This document shows, piece by piece, positions 1 to 12,200 of a stretch of DNA of 64,000 bases. A model generated the notes under the pieces. That model was not told the DNA's origin, ran no database searches, and saw only the letters and a list, made by a program, of their open reading frames with translations. The DNA comes from Paraphysomonas bandaiensis (taxonomy: Eukaryota; Chrysophyceae), in NCBI GenBank assembly GCA_965644295.1, contig CBFFRP010000069.1, positions 62,001 to 126,000 of the forward strand. The letters run 5' to 3'. Within the stretch, counting starts at the first letter, position 1, and every line of letters begins with the position of its first letter. The position numbers were made by a program, and so were the translations under genes.

Positions 1-67
1 TAACGAACACACAAGTTATTACATTTGTGAAAGTTTAGGCTATCTACCGTAAATTTTTCACAACACG

Positions 68-1520
68 TCAGATAAGACAGTCACTATTCTCATTAAGTAT
101 ACTCTCAACAAACTTTGGTACGACAGCTAGCCACTCATTCGATTCATGAACCGACTCGTGTCCTGCAGAAGGAATTTCTACCATTGTCGCCACTGCTGGA
201 CAAGCTTCCTGTCGCAAACATTCTGCGCCTGAGTACTTCCCCCCATCTTCCACTGATGTCCGGTGAAGGACACATGATGCAGTTCCATTCGGCGCAGTAT
301 CGGCCACAGCTTGTATAAGTCGCCAGCTGTGCTCTGACGGGATAGTCCAATCCCTCGCCCCATGAAGCAATAGAACGGGACAGCCCACAGAGCCGATACG
401 GGAGGCAGTGTTATAGCTGAAGGTGATGAAGCTGGCCCTGCCGTGAAGATTACACACACATATACTCAATATACAGACAGACAGGTACAAACAATTGACA
501 GTTAATTCAAACAAACAACTAGTACATACACAAAACTTACATGAGATCTGACACTAGGGGTAGTAGGCGGAACATAGCGATATGCGGGTAGTCCTTCGCA
601 GCATCCCTCACAGATACGAAGGCAGAATTGAGAATTAGGCCTGCCGGCAATAACGACCCAACGCCGCACTCATGGGATTCCCTACTATTAAGTGAATGAG
701 CGAGCTCTGTGGCGATTGCAGATCCTAGACTTTGCCCGTACAAAAATATACGAGGGGTTGTTGCAAGAAAGCCAGACTCGCACTCGTTTTCACCGCCTTC
801 TCCCATCGTAATCTTCCGCTCTATCCACTCCCACACAGCTCGAGCATCCAATGCAGTCCCGCCCTCGCTAGGCCATCCTGCTGAGTCTCCGAAGCCCCGA
901 TAGTCAATGGTAATCACATGCGAGGACAGCTGGCTTGCCAAGCGGTGAAGTAGTGATATTCGGCGCGGAAGTGCGCGGTTTCCTGCGTTACCATGGAAAT
1001 ACACAACTATAACCTCTGCTTCTTTTAACTGCGAATCGAAATACTCCTCACGCTCTTTATGACTGGTTATAGACGCACCAAGTCTGGCTATCCTACCGGG
1101 AGGAAGTATGTGCCACCCTCTAATTGTGGTACCATCAGCTGCTGCTAGCTCTATATTTCTTCCGTCGCTCAGTCCAAATCGATTGAGGTTGGTAAGCGGC
1201 CCAAAGGGAAAGTTTAAAATGTTCATATATAGGATAGCAGATTGAAAAAATGTGGAAAACATGGCAGCCGTACATAATGTAACGTAAAGCACAACACCCA
1301 GGAGCGCACATTTATACATACTGACATTCCCTAACGTTTTTTTGGGTTTACCATTGGCATAGCTTACATTTGTTTGAGAACCAGAATCCTTGCAAACGAG
1401 CAATGGCGGATATTCTGGAATGTGTTTGTCCCCTTTCAAATGAAATTTCTTCTCCGAATTCGTGCGTTTTAAGCTGTGATGTATATGGGGTTCTACTGAT
1501 GTACTTTTAGCATTTCCCAT
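68..1520 (-). CDS. alpha/beta hydrolase, ABHD12/13/17-like, membrane anchored
   Basis: Two exons, 1520-541 and 437-68, give 449 aa; the 103 bp intron (438-540) joins in frame. The catalytic triad is visible: nucleophile Ser in GQSLG, Asp in HGARD near the C-terminus, and His in SAGHES. YFHGNAGN supplies the oxyanion-hole HG motif. This matches the ABHD12/13/17 group, which hydrolyse lysophospholipids or remove palmitate from proteins; the exact substrate cannot be told. The N-terminus MGNAKSTS has the MGxxxS form of an N-myristoylation signal, followed by a hydrophobic segment around residues 70-100, so a membrane-tethered enzyme is inferred. It is divergent to the aminotransferase gene at 1968. 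Stop codon is TGA. Confidence 0.85.
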
Positions 1521-1967
1521 ATTAATGTCAGATTTAAAACAGATCTAAGTAGTCTGTACCGGGGTTCAATACTTGTTAAGAAAAATGTACAACGTCCTCT
1601 TGCACGGGAAAAGTTCAGATCAATGCCCAGTGATGTTTATTTTACATTCAGCAGAGGAGCCGAATTGAGGGAGGGGTGATTCAGTGATATGAAAAGGGTG
1701 TGGGTGTGGGTGTGGGAGACAGTCAGAAATAGTACACCGTATTTTTATATGAGTATTTGCAATTCGGCAGGAGGAAACCATATCTGGATATCTGGATATC
1801 ATACAGCAGTACAGCAAATCCTACACCAGTATACCATATGCTCTGTATCATCTGCTGTATATGGTGGTGTGGGGAGGAATGAGCTGACAGCGCTCTATCT
1901 ATCCATCACCTTTTCCATTATCCCATCTCGCGAGGAATACCCCAAGAATATCACAACTTGCAACACA
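1521..1967. promoter_or_regulatory. shared upstream region of a divergent gene pair
   Basis: 447 bp separates the hydrolase start (-) from the aminotransferase start (+). It contains a G/T-rich direct repeat of GGGTGT units at about 1696-1719. No defined promoter motif was recognised; the regulatory role is inferred from position only. Confidence 0.4.
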
Positions 1968-3143
1968 ATGGATATAACTTGTCAACGACATTTATTTTCC
2001 ATTGAATCAGATGTGCACTATCTCAATTGTGCTGCTTATTCACCACTACTGACATCGTCAAAGCAAGTGGGGCTAGATGCCATTGACATCAAAACTAATC
2101 CCCATAACATCAAACCTCACATGCACTTCGATTGTATACAACGCCTTCGAGAGAAATTAGCGGCTGTTGTACACGTGTCTGATCCTGACAGAATAGCTGT
2201 GTTTCCGAGTGTATCTTATGGTATGGCCATCGTTGCGAATAATTTACATCGTATAAGTGACATTTCGGAGAAGAAGCGAATACTTGTACTACAAGATGAA
2301 TTCCCGAACGACGTATATGCATTCGTACGTGTGGCTTCGATTCTGAACTTGAAGATCGAGGCCGTACCTCAACCAGCGGAGTTCAATGAAATGGGCGAGA
2401 GATGGAATGCGAGCATATTAGATGCGATTGATCACGATGTAGCCCTTGTGGTTGTTCCTCAAGTTCACTGGATATATGGGGTTGTATTTGATCTTGAATC
2501 GATATCCAGAAAATGTAAGGGATGTCAATGTCTGCTTGTTGTAGACGGTTCACAGAGCATAGGAGCCATGCCCCTGGATATTGAGATCATTCAACCAGAT
2601 GCCGTTGTATGCGCTGGATACAAGTGGCTTTTTGGACCATATTCACTATCGTTCGGATATTTTGGAGAGTTCTTTGATGATGGTGTTCCGATAGAAGAGT
2701 CTTGGATGAACCGGGTGCATAGCGAAAACTTCTCCGGGGTCACGACTTTGCAATCACAGTACAGACCTAAGGCACAACGGTATAATATGGGAGAGTTTTC
2801 TGACTTCGTGAATGTAGCAATTCTAGATGATTCTTTATCCCGAGTACTAGAGTGGGGGCCCGAGAGAATTAACCAGTACGTTGCTAAGATTAGTGCGGAA
2901 CCGCTTTCTGAGTTACGTGATATTGGATGCGTGGTGGTGTCAGACATGCACCGCGCACCACATTTGTTTGGCATACATCTACCCCCTAGCGTCGACCCTG
3001 CCTTGTTGCAGCGGCATCTTGCTGATAAAAGAGTATGGGTATCATTACGTGGGACAGCGTTGCGGATATCTCTCAATGTATTTAACAGCGAAGATGACCT
3101 ACGGGCACTTGTTGCCGTGCTGCGAGACACTCTGGTAGCGTAG
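1968..3143 (+). CDS. PLP-dependent class V aminotransferase (cysteine desulfurase/isopenicillin epimerase-like)
   Basis: 391 aa from ATG 1968, chosen because upstream in-frame sequence has no conserved features and this Met precedes the typical N-terminal FSIESDVHYLNCAAYSP segment. The PLP-binding Lys is K219 in AGYKWLFGP, matching the family GxHKW pattern, with the cofactor-contacting Asp about 27 residues earlier in VVDGSQSIG. Fold type I enzymes of this branch include cysteine desulfurases, kynureninase-like and isopenicillin epimerase-like proteins. There is no C-terminal Cys loop of a true NifS/IscS, so substrate is unknown. Single exon; no targeting peptide obvious. Confidence 0.85.
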   Translation: MDITCQRHLFSIESDVHYLNCAAYSPLLTSSKQVGLDAIDIKTNPHNIKPHMHFDCIQRLREKLAAVVHVSDPDRIAVFPSVSYGMAIVANNLHRISDISEKKRILVLQDEFPNDVYAFVRVASILNLKIEAVPQPAEFNEMGERWNASILDAIDHDVALVVVPQVHWIYGVVFDLESISRKCKGCQCLLVVDGSQSIGAMPLDIEIIQPDAVVCAGYKWLFGPYSLSFGYFGEFFDDGVPIEESWMNRVHSENFSGVTTLQSQYRPKAQRYNMGEFSDFVNVAILDDSLSRVLEWGPERINQYVAKISAEPLSELRDIGCVVVSDMHRAPHLFGIHLPPSVDPALLQRHLADKRVWVSLRGTALRISLNVFNSEDDLRALVAVLRDTLVA

Positions 3144-3630
3144 TGGAAGAAGTATATCATCATTGACTCGTACTCTTATAATCTACGTGGACTGTGATAT
3201 ATATTACTTTAATTGATGTTATTAGTAAGACGAAACACTATATGAACACTTTAAAAATTAAGATTTTATCTGTTAATATTCCCAGGTCTCCAGGTCTGTC
3301 TAGATCAGTTTATAACACTGATTTAGTTGATACGTTTTAAAAGCATAAATTTGTGTATATTGAGAGTGCGGCAGCTCGATAGTAAAGATTATCACGAGAG
3401 TTGACAAGATATACGGGGATACTAATCAAGCCCGTTAGATAGTCTCACAGTTATCAATATACAATATATATAGATCGCACTATCAATTCTCATAGGAACA
3501 TGGAACAGCACTACAGATATATTGAAAGTCTTATTAGAAGCAATTATAGGCGTTAAGAATCAGCACCAGCTTAGTAGTTAAATGTAAACTAGTCAAGCTA
3601 GATAGACGATAGACAGTTTCTGCTTCCTGT

Positions 3631-3654
3631 AACTAACTAACTAACTAACTAACT
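3631..3654. repeat. (AACT)6 microsatellite
   Basis: Six uninterrupted AACT units are visible directly in the sequence. Confidence 0.9.
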
Positions 3655-3790
3655 AGTACAAACTCCAATACCCGACTAATTAACGCTACGGAAGCCTCTT
3701 ATGCGTCGCCGCAAGCTCCAAGGTGCAACAAATTTCTCTCTATCACTCAAAGAAACGCAGTGAGCAAGCAGAATGTTGATATAGCTACCT
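3655..3790. repeat. decayed end of the inverted-repeat element family
   Basis: The stretch with TTAACGCTACGGAAG, TGCGTCGCCGCAAG and CCAAGGTGCAAC is homologous to the terminal ~180 bp of the element at 35716-38128 (right end 37950-38128, reverse complemented). Only the inner part is recognisable here. Confidence 0.6.
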
Positions 3791-4495
3791 GCCTGATATC
3801 TGCTGACTTCAGGTACATGCTTTACCTCTTGTAAAAAAATGTATTTTCTTATCTAAAGATTTAACTTAGGTTTCTTATCTCACTTAATATATAATGTTTC
3901 AATATTCACAATACTCACGAAACAATGAAGGCATATGACTCATTAATGCAGGCTTTTTATACGACCAGCAACCCATTCTAGCAAGTAGGAAGGCAGGAAC
4001 TTAACCCAACTATGAATAGTCCAAGTATCATTTTTTTGTGGGAAATATGAATATTCCAACTATGAGAGCATGGCCGTATTACAATACATTGTGTATTCCA
4101 CTATAGTCTGAAAGAATTCCTTACATCAATCTTATATTCCGTATCATTACCCATATAGCATGCATTGCAATCATTTAACACACGACTCGACAACTAGGAT
4201 AGTATAGCACAATGCTTAACCAGACACGGCTTACAGCCGTAAGCCAACACATCACCGTCTCAGTTAGTAGCCAGTAAATCTTGTGCACTACTCATCTTTT
4301 GCTTCTACAGTCTGGCAAATTCTTTATATGAACTGACAGACGGTGGGACACAACATTACATTCTACGTAGAATACCTCAACAAAACAATAGCACTGATAC
4401 ACATCGCTACATATACTTGTAACACACAGAAGCGATCATATAATAAACCACTCCCTACAAGGGGTACATTAGCAAAAGCAACTATACGCCTGCGC

Positions 4496-5902
4496 TTACA
4501 ACAAGGGCGAAGGAGGGAAGGATTGAGATGGTGTAGAAGGACCTCTAAATACGTAGGGTTCAGCGGCAACAGAAAGGGTCGACATTGCAGTGTTGTCAAA
4601 AACACTAGCTTCTTTTGCACTCTCCTTAAACACATGAGCAAAGCTTGAGAACTGGTGTTCCTGATACGTCTGTTGGGTAGATTTCGGAAGACCCACCGGG
4701 AAAGCAGCAGGAGAGGAATGATGAGATGATGAACGACGAGCCACTATACGGTCCATGGGAGCAACAGGAAGCTGCATTCCATGCTGGTGATGATTGTGAG
4801 GTCGCAGCAACAAGGATGCAGGGATTGGGTTATGCGAAACGTCTGCCGGAACAGAATGCGTACTAGGGCGACGCAGAAGAGCACCTGCCTCGTGTGATTT
4901 AATCTTCTGCATCCAGATGCGAGTCTTAAACGTAGCGAATAAGTCACGCACAAGCTCGCGGAAGTCTGTGTGCCTGTTGGGTCAATTAAAAATGCGAAAT
5001 AAAATGCCGTCGTACACACGAATAACTGTACCTCTCTGAAGTGAAGAAGAAAGTTAGCTTTTTCCTGTCGAATTGGTACTCCGAGTCAACAATAGCGATC
5101 CGCAGCCCTCTCCTTGCCACTAGATTGCGACAAACCTCAGTGGCAATACGTTCGTCTTCCACCTTTGCCTTAGAGTGCTGAAGCTCTGTTTCGCTAGCGA
5201 GGGAAAGAATTTTCTTGGCGAAGGATATGCCCATTACCTCAGAATATATCTCCGAAACGCGCCCAATATCGTAGCCTCTATCTGCCTCCACTTTAACATA
5301 GTCACCCACGCAAATTCGACTAGGACAGACAGGAGAAAGGGAAAAAGTGTCGGTAGTGCTTTTAAACTGAACCTGAAAGAAACTAGTTATAAAAGATAGC
5401 AGACAGAGAAACCATACCGTATACAGCAGATTCGACTGGTGCTGCTGTTGACGCTGGGGGTGGCTGCTACGGCGGTAAGGCAACGCTGAACCAGTCTACT
5501 ACTCGTAAGCTACGTAATGACATGTACTTCGTCACTTACATTTCCATAGTCAATCCGGGGAATGTCGTGGGAATGGTGCTTATACTGCCCCCCGTTGTCC
5601 ATATGAGACACAGACGAGTGATTTCGCACCCCTTCCAACCCAATCCTATCACCAACAACATCTGTGCTGGAATCAAGAAGGTGGATCAATTCCTTCTCTT
5701 TGGTCCCAAAAGTGGGACATGAAAACGCCTTCTCGACATAAATATTACAAGACTCCACGTCTTCTTCCTCATCCGAATGCACTCCACCAAACGTTGGACA
5801 GGATGCATATTTCCCAGTCAACTCAAGTGGAACCATGCCGCCCCTGACATCTCTATCAGAGTATATATGTTGGGAAAAATTACGGTCTTCAAAGTTATCC
5901 AT
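4496..5902 (-). CDS. PSP1 C-terminal domain protein
   Basis: Four exons, 5902-5540, 5453-5418, 5372-5032 and 4973-4496, total 405 aa; introns 86, 45 and 58 bp. The PSP1 domain runs from about residue 120 to 250: GDYVKVEADRGYDIGRV, then EYQFDRKKLTFFFTSER, then DFRELVRDLF and KTRIWM. The last two motifs fall either side of the third intron, which supports that splice. PSP1 proteins are known from bacteria, yeast (suppressor of polymerase alpha) and kinetoplastids (mRNA-associated), without a universal biochemical role. N- and C-terminal flanks are low complexity (Ser/Pro/His/Gln rich). The acceptor of the 36 nt exon 2 is the least certain part. Confidence 0.8.
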
Positions 5903-7393
5903 CAGAAAAATAAATCAAATTAAGATATTCACACGAGAAACTATGCAGATACACTAACAACCCTATGACTGCACTTGAGAACCCTATCGCCAACACTATG
6001 CATCTTATCACAGATGTCTATGATGTATTAACTAAAGGAAAGATAGTATACTAAAACCCCGTATGGTTTAACTACGCCAATCACCCGCACATGTTTTTCA
6101 TATGTTTTCCGCGGTTTTCACATCATATGTGCAGCAGTATACACTATGTATAATTTCATAGTTCAAAGAAATCCTTCCTGCCACGTCGTCAATGATTTTA
6201 TCCCATCTAAACCCTTATCTTCATACTTGAGTGGTCGAAATCCCTAAAAACTCCCACCAGCGTATTACGTACGACCTGTTTGTCCCATTATCAAACCCCT
6301 GAACCCCAAAAAACATCAACCTTTGCGATTGATATGCATCATCTAGCTAGATATCCAGGTGCGGTGTACTGAAATGAGCAATGTATCATTTCGTAAATAT
6401 GCTCAATTATATATTGTAGTAGGACTACGTGGTCTTCGTAAGTTAGCTGTGGAGCTAGCTGTGAAATTCATAAAAGAAGTCGCAGCAACTTTACTTTATT
6501 TTATCAGTTTACTGACAGCAATTCATGATTTTGATTCATCGTAATGTTAGAAAATGAATTGTGAGGTATATTATTGAACTCAGTCAAAATGATTAAAATA
6601 CTCACCGCTATAAAGTATGGGGTCACCCTTGTCAAAGTAATAAATGATTTAAACTTATCCACTTTTAGTTGACAACATTGTCATAAGCTGCACTTGAATA
6701 CACCAACATATTACAGAACATTAATGCCATAGCAGTAAGACTCAAACCAGTGCAGCTTATCTCCGGTGGTGAATTACTTCAGTAATTACAAAAATATGAG
6801 TGAGAAGTGAGATATATACTTAGACAGGAGCCCACTGTTGAAGTTAGTTATTATTTAGTATACTGTCTGTTATATTACTAAAGCGACTATTTGTTTGAGC
6901 TAAACTACCCTGCGTTTTTGACATTACCACTGTAGCTAATAATAGATTGATCTTGATTTAGTCAACATTACTTTATTTCAACTCTACCGTTAGTACGACA
7001 TATTACACCGTACACCAGTACTTTATAGACATACGAATACCTCCTATATTTATATACTATATACTTTCATTGATATATAATTTTATTTAATGGTTTCAAG
7101 TATAATGCAGTATTGGCGTCGATATAACCAGATTCACTAATAGTTTTTACTATAATTATTGGTATAAGAAGTTTTAGACCTCATTTGTCGACGATTAATC
7201 ACAAGTCCATATGATACTCCAATTAACCAATTAATAATGATTTACTTAGCTCTTATGATAAATATGAAAACATCCACACAGAAATGCTACCGGTAGCATA
7301 CTAGCCAATAGCAAAAAATGATGAAATGGACAACCCCTTTCAACCACTGGTATTAGTCGTTTCAATATCAATACCATGCAACAAAAACACACC
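5903..7393. other. intergenic, no gene seen
   Basis: About 1.5 kb of AT-rich DNA upstream of the PSP1 gene. The only structure recognised is one end of a foldback MITE near 6560-6600. Confidence 0.6.
6560..6600. repeat. single end of the foldback MITE seen at 49946-50062
   Basis: GAGGTATATTATTGAAC followed by TCAGTCAAAATGATT closely matches the left terminal repeat of the MITE at 49946. No matching inverted end was found nearby, so this is a truncated copy. Confidence 0.55.
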
Positions 7394-8761
7394 CTAACTA
7401 GAGTGGATATAAGACGAAACGTTTGCTTGAACATAGTGAAGATCCGCACTGAACTCATCAACAGTGCCAACTATTTGACAGTCAAGATCAAGCAGACCGA
7501 AGCCTGCGGAGAGAAGATCCACAACAGAACCAGAGTGTTTAAGGTCTACTCTAGCGGAGAAAGTCGGAGTGATGATAACTTCATTGGGAGGTAGCGATAA
7601 CATCAGCACCGATTCGTCCACTGTTGCTATATGAATACCTTCTAAATAGACATTACAATAAAGTGCAGTAACAAGAATCTCAAGCTCCAGTGGGTTGTAC
7701 ATATGGAGGTCGAAAGGTACATTGACAATGTTCCCGATCGACACATACATGTCTATGCGATCCACCAGCAAACGATCCACTCCAGGAAGAACTGATGCCA
7801 TAGTCATGGATTGCAGTGCCGGCTCCAGCCATTGGACTGGGTGATCAAGGAAGAAGCCCTCCAGTGATATAGGAGTTGGTATACCACTAATATAGTTGCC
7901 CACCACGTACATAAGCTCAACATATTCATCGTCATTAGTGTAACTCATGGTAATGTTGTTGTGAACAGAAAAATTCCCAGTGAGCATGGAGCAGTTGGGA
8001 ATTGTGCCGATCCCAATGGGCACGCCATTACTTATCATGTGGAAATTTAAATTCTGGCCAAAATTCAATACTATATTCGACTCCGAGTTCAGGAGTGCTG
8101 TGGCAATGGCAAATAGTGTGGTTGGTGCACCAGCAGTAGCAACCACGTTGCTAATAACCGGGTTGACATCAAAGTTATTATATCCGTACATTGGTACTAC
8201 CTTGTCTATATGTACCTTGACATCAGTACCCATGACGTGTATGATCGCGTTTCCTTTCATCCGCCAGTCAAACGAATCAACTTCAATAATATATTTGTTG
8301 AAGTCTGTGAATGCGGTTACATTGTCAACAACTCCGTGAGACCTCAGATGATGAGGAGAGCTTGTGACATGGATAGTGCTAGAGTGCTTGAGACGCACCA
8401 AATGACCGCCCCCACTTCCGTCCCACGATATCTGGGCTTCCTGTATGTGAGATGTAGAAGGTAGGATTGCATTCTTTGAAAATTTCATCACAACATCAGA
8501 CTCAAATGCCTCATTCGTGGGATTTGTCAGAGTTGTTGTCACAATAGATATATCTGTGTGTTCACATTCGTTTCGTACCACAGCTGGGAGAATAACCAAA
8601 AAAGAAACAGGTAGAATGACAGCCAGCACAACTGCAGATATAAGGAAATAAAACGAAAGCTTTCTCGTTCGAGGTTTCTCTAGCACCTCAGAATCATGGC
8701 TTATCAGAGGCTCATAAGACTCATCCATGTGAATTTCCACATCAGTATCGGTGTTTTCCAT
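7394..8761 (-). CDS. single-pass membrane protein with extracytoplasmic LEA_2/DUF3712-like region
   Basis: 455 aa from ATG 8761 (MENTDTDVE), the first Met of the frame. Residues 1-40 are acidic and then basic (EKPRTRKLS), followed by one strong transmembrane helix at about 42-65 and a long C-terminal portion of repeated beta-rich segments carrying several N-glycosylation sequons (for example NVT, NCS, NFS, NIT, NVS). The topology suggests a type II membrane protein with the large domain in the lumen or outside. Beta-rich tethered domains of this sort occur in LEA_2 and fungal DUF3712 proteins; that comparison is tentative. Single exon, divergent to the zinc-finger gene. Confidence 0.6.
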   Translation of the reverse strand: MENTDTDVEIHMDESYEPLISHDSEVLEKPRTRKLSFYFLISAVVLAVILPVSFLVILPAVVRNECEHTDISIVTTTLTNPTNEAFESDVVMKFSKNAILPSTSHIQEAQISWDGSGGGHLVRLKHSSTIHVTSSPHHLRSHGVVDNVTAFTDFNKYIIEVDSFDWRMKGNAIIHVMGTDVKVHIDKVVPMYGYNNFDVNPVISNVVATAGAPTTLFAIATALLNSESNIVLNFGQNLNFHMISNGVPIGIGTIPNCSMLTGNFSVHNNITMSYTNDDEYVELMYVVGNYISGIPTPISLEGFFLDHPVQWLEPALQSMTMASVLPGVDRLLVDRIDMYVSIGNIVNVPFDLHMYNPLELEILVTALYCNVYLEGIHIATVDESVLMLSLPPNEVIITPTFSARVDLKHSGSVVDLLSAGFGLLDLDCQIVGTVDEFSADLHYVQANVSSYIHSS

Positions 8762-9255
8762 GAAGGAGCCCTTCACTAACACCAATGCTTGAAGATTGTG
8801 CTATTATTAGTATGATACATGAATGACATGCCTATGAAAGAATGGTGAATACTGTGGAATACGCAGGTATACCCGAATGGTAAACTGGAGTAAAGTAAAA
8901 TAAGGGGCGCCTTCGTCGAAAAAAAAACTAAAAGGCCCAGCTCTCGGCGCCGAGCGTATTTGACCATATCCATGTACAGCAGAAGTACAGAGTATTCCAC
9001 ATTATACAGTACCAGTCCAACACGGTATACATCCATCCAGATAGACTATCTGCTGTACGAATGAATGTGAGTGAACATCCATCAGTCTTGTGATTGAAGT
9101 GATATGCTAAAGTTGCCATCTATCTTCATATGTACAGTATGCGACAAGTGAGTACTCGCTATGTGCGACTATTCTGTAGTATAGATATTATTCAACAGAC
9201 GCATGGGGCTGTATAGGGATATATAGGACTGTACGTAGCTGACCATACTAGAGTT
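8762..9255. promoter_or_regulatory. shared upstream region of a divergent gene pair
   Basis: 494 bp between the membrane-protein gene (-) and the zinc-finger gene (+). A short palindrome CTCTCGGCGCCGAGCG lies near 8941. No assigned element; regulatory role inferred from position. Confidence 0.35.
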
Positions 9256-12200
9256 ATGAAGCCACAGGACCTCGTATTCATTTTGATTGGTACACAACAC
9301 ATTGATAAAACAAAATTACTAAGACTGAATATCAAGTGGCGTCCGATATACGTGTGCTCTGATGAGCTGTCTCTGTGTTCATCTCTGCCCGTCTCTCGAC
9401 AAGTAATAAACATGGTCTTCAGTTTCTTTTCTCAAGCTTTCAGTTCTGCGACAGTTAATGATAACATCATTGCTATTTTTAAAACAAAAGATAAAGCACA
9501 GATGTATGAGCTATATGGAGATTTATCGACTGCAGGTGTTGACACTTCATTTTTCGACACATCGCTACCATGCGCAATTGGCTTTGTCCGCATTACCAAT
9601 ATGCCAGATCATGATCAAACCACTCCTCCTCATGAATCCAAAGAGTTATTTTCTCTCCAGTCGGAATCACAGCAATTGCAAGACACAACGTTGACTTCCC
9701 TGGACTCAGACTTCACGCACACGATGTTCTCAAAGGATATGTCACAGCCCGATGAGAATTCTCACAGCCACAATGAAAGTGGCGGTGATAGTAGTGGTGG
9801 TGACGTGGATGAAAAAGAAGAGGCTTCGGAGGACCATCATACATCTTTGCCTTCCGCTAGTGTTGTTGTACGTACGGCCTTCAGCTCATCCTCAGAGGAC
9901 GATCAAGCCAATGCTCCAGACGCACCTTCTGTAATGTTCTGTTTTTCTCAGGAGGAGACCACAAATCTGGACATCGACAATCTACATAAAAATGCTCGTA
10001 GCTTTGGTTCAACTATTCAACATTCATCGTTGATACGCGTAGAACACTGGCCACTATTGAGCACAGCAGTGTCTCTTTGCAGTCCCGAATACTCCCTCCC
10101 GAATTATCGAAATCATAATCACCATGCTTCCTCGATATCGACAGGTGTGAGATCCAAAAGTCCAACCATCTCAGCTGTGGCTTTACAATGTCACTCTGAG
10201 GCTTTAGCGGAAGAAATAAAGAAAATGAAGGCACAGATTGCGATAAAGGAAAACAAACGTGTCTCAAAAGCAGAGAACATGGAGGACGATTGCAACAACT
10301 CCTCTTCCAGTGAGTTTCGCGGAACTCAATTGAAAAAATCTATGCAACAATTACGGGAGAGAGCCTTGCGGAGTGTGCTACATGCGCGACGTGACCTAAA
10401 ATTAGTATCAAGCGTAAAAGAGGACCAAAGGGAATGTGGTGTGTTGGAAGAAACCGGAAAATGTGACGCGTCATGCGAAATCTCTAGCAGCACATTGGAC
10501 TCTTCTATTTGTGGAACGCCGTCCGTCAGCACACGGGAATCTGTTGTAACAGCCTCTGTTGTAGAATCACGTGAAAGTAATGATAAAGATTACAAAGATG
10601 ATTCACTTCTACCCCCTGTGGATGAGAACCATTCGCCTTTGGATAACAAGGATCAGCGCTTTTCCGAAGGGCTGGAAGCAGTGAGAGAGTTGAATAATGG
10701 GGTATCAAATATCAGCACTATGATATCTCCTGTTGAAATCTATGATAAATATGTTAAGGAACAACTAAGCATCTGTGCTTCTGATGGATTTGCTTTCAGC
10801 TACCTCTGTTACTGTGGTTCAGTATTTCCTTCGCTGGAGGCCGTGCTTGCCCATATGAAGCATATGAACCATGGAGCCAAGCCTGTGGGCACCCACTGCT
10901 GCGGACAGTTCACCTGTGGGTGTGGTTTACGCTGCTCTTCCTTGGTAGCCTTGTATGCGCATATGAAAGAGCGCGACCACCGGCATGCATCATTTAAGTC
11001 CTTCCCTAACTGGCACTTGTGGTCTTGTCCGATTCGAGGACAAGGCCAGGACTGCGAACCAGATGTAATCAGCTGTACAATACCATGTCCTAAATGTTAC
11101 AAATTATTTCCGTCTTACGGTCCGGCATTGCTTCACATGATACTAACGTGCCACTGTTTCTTTGATAGCGATCTGGCTACATGGATTCGCTGTGGAACTT
11201 GTGAATTATGTTTTCCAACTGTATTTGAGTATTATGAACATTTGCAGGATAGTGGCCATAAGTTTGAACGTACTGCGCTTCCCAGTGCACAAGACAGCAG
11301 AATACGCAATCAATTGTTGAAAAAACCCATACTTAAAATTGATACGCCATACGACTCAGTTCAATTCCGAGGATTGTACCGTTGCCTATGCGGTGTTATT
11401 TTCGCCAATTTATTTCATGTCCCAATGCATGCAAAGCGATGTCATTATTTTGCTGTTGTCAAAGCTGAAGAAGTACAAGTAGGAAAACTTGATGGTTTCA
11501 AGTGCTCGTGCGAAAAACAATTTAAATCCCTTTATTCGTATTATCAGCATTTAAGTGACAGCGCACATGTCCCCCACGCAGATTCGTTTTTGTACAGAGG
11601 CCAGTTTCCACCTGCTGTGTACAACTGTCAGTGTGGTTCTGCTGATATACACATTTCTGATGTTGTGACGCATGCGAAATCATGCACTCAAAATTGCAAT
11701 CTGATATGCGTGCGATGCGGACATAAAACCCTAACATCCTTGGACGATGCTTACACCCATGTGCATTCGGATACGCATTCAGATTGGCATTCTTTTACGT
11801 ATTTTCGAGATCCCCCGAGTTTTCTGATTACTAATCCTGTGCCACGGTCTTGGTTGCACAGATGTTGTGACTGTGAATTTGGTGCAAACACTATCTCTGA
11901 CCTTGTTGCTCATATGAGGATTCGAATGCATGGTATGCACAAGCGCTCTGGTGTCGAGCATAAATGTTCCTGTCGTTGTACGTTTTCTTGTCGTTGGCTC
12001 CTGTATGAACATATCGTCGCTTTTGAGCACAGGTGCCCTCATACAGTGGAAGCTGTTGAAGGAAGCCCTACCGTCCTTAATTCTCACCGAGAATCGAACC
12101 TGTCCGCGACTCAAAGAGTGTCTTGTGTTTGCGGGGTATCTAGTCTAGCGCTTGTCGATGCTATACATCATCTGTTTTCAACGAGACATGGAAATTTAGC

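Larger units (their letters stand above)
3144..4495. other. intergenic, no gene seen
   Basis: About 1.35 kb between the 3' ends of the aminotransferase (+) and PSP1 (-) genes. It holds an AACT microsatellite and a decayed end of the inverted-repeat element described at 35716-38128. No other coding signal is supported. Confidence 0.6.

Noticed and set aside
1689-1967. In-frame extension of the aminotransferase upstream of ATG 1968.
   Set aside because: The extension is low-complexity (VWVWVW) and adds nothing seen in the family; likely 5' UTR.
4363-4648. Open frames on both strands beyond the PSP1 stop.
   Set aside because: They are shadows of the PSP1 C-terminal exon and its 3' flank.
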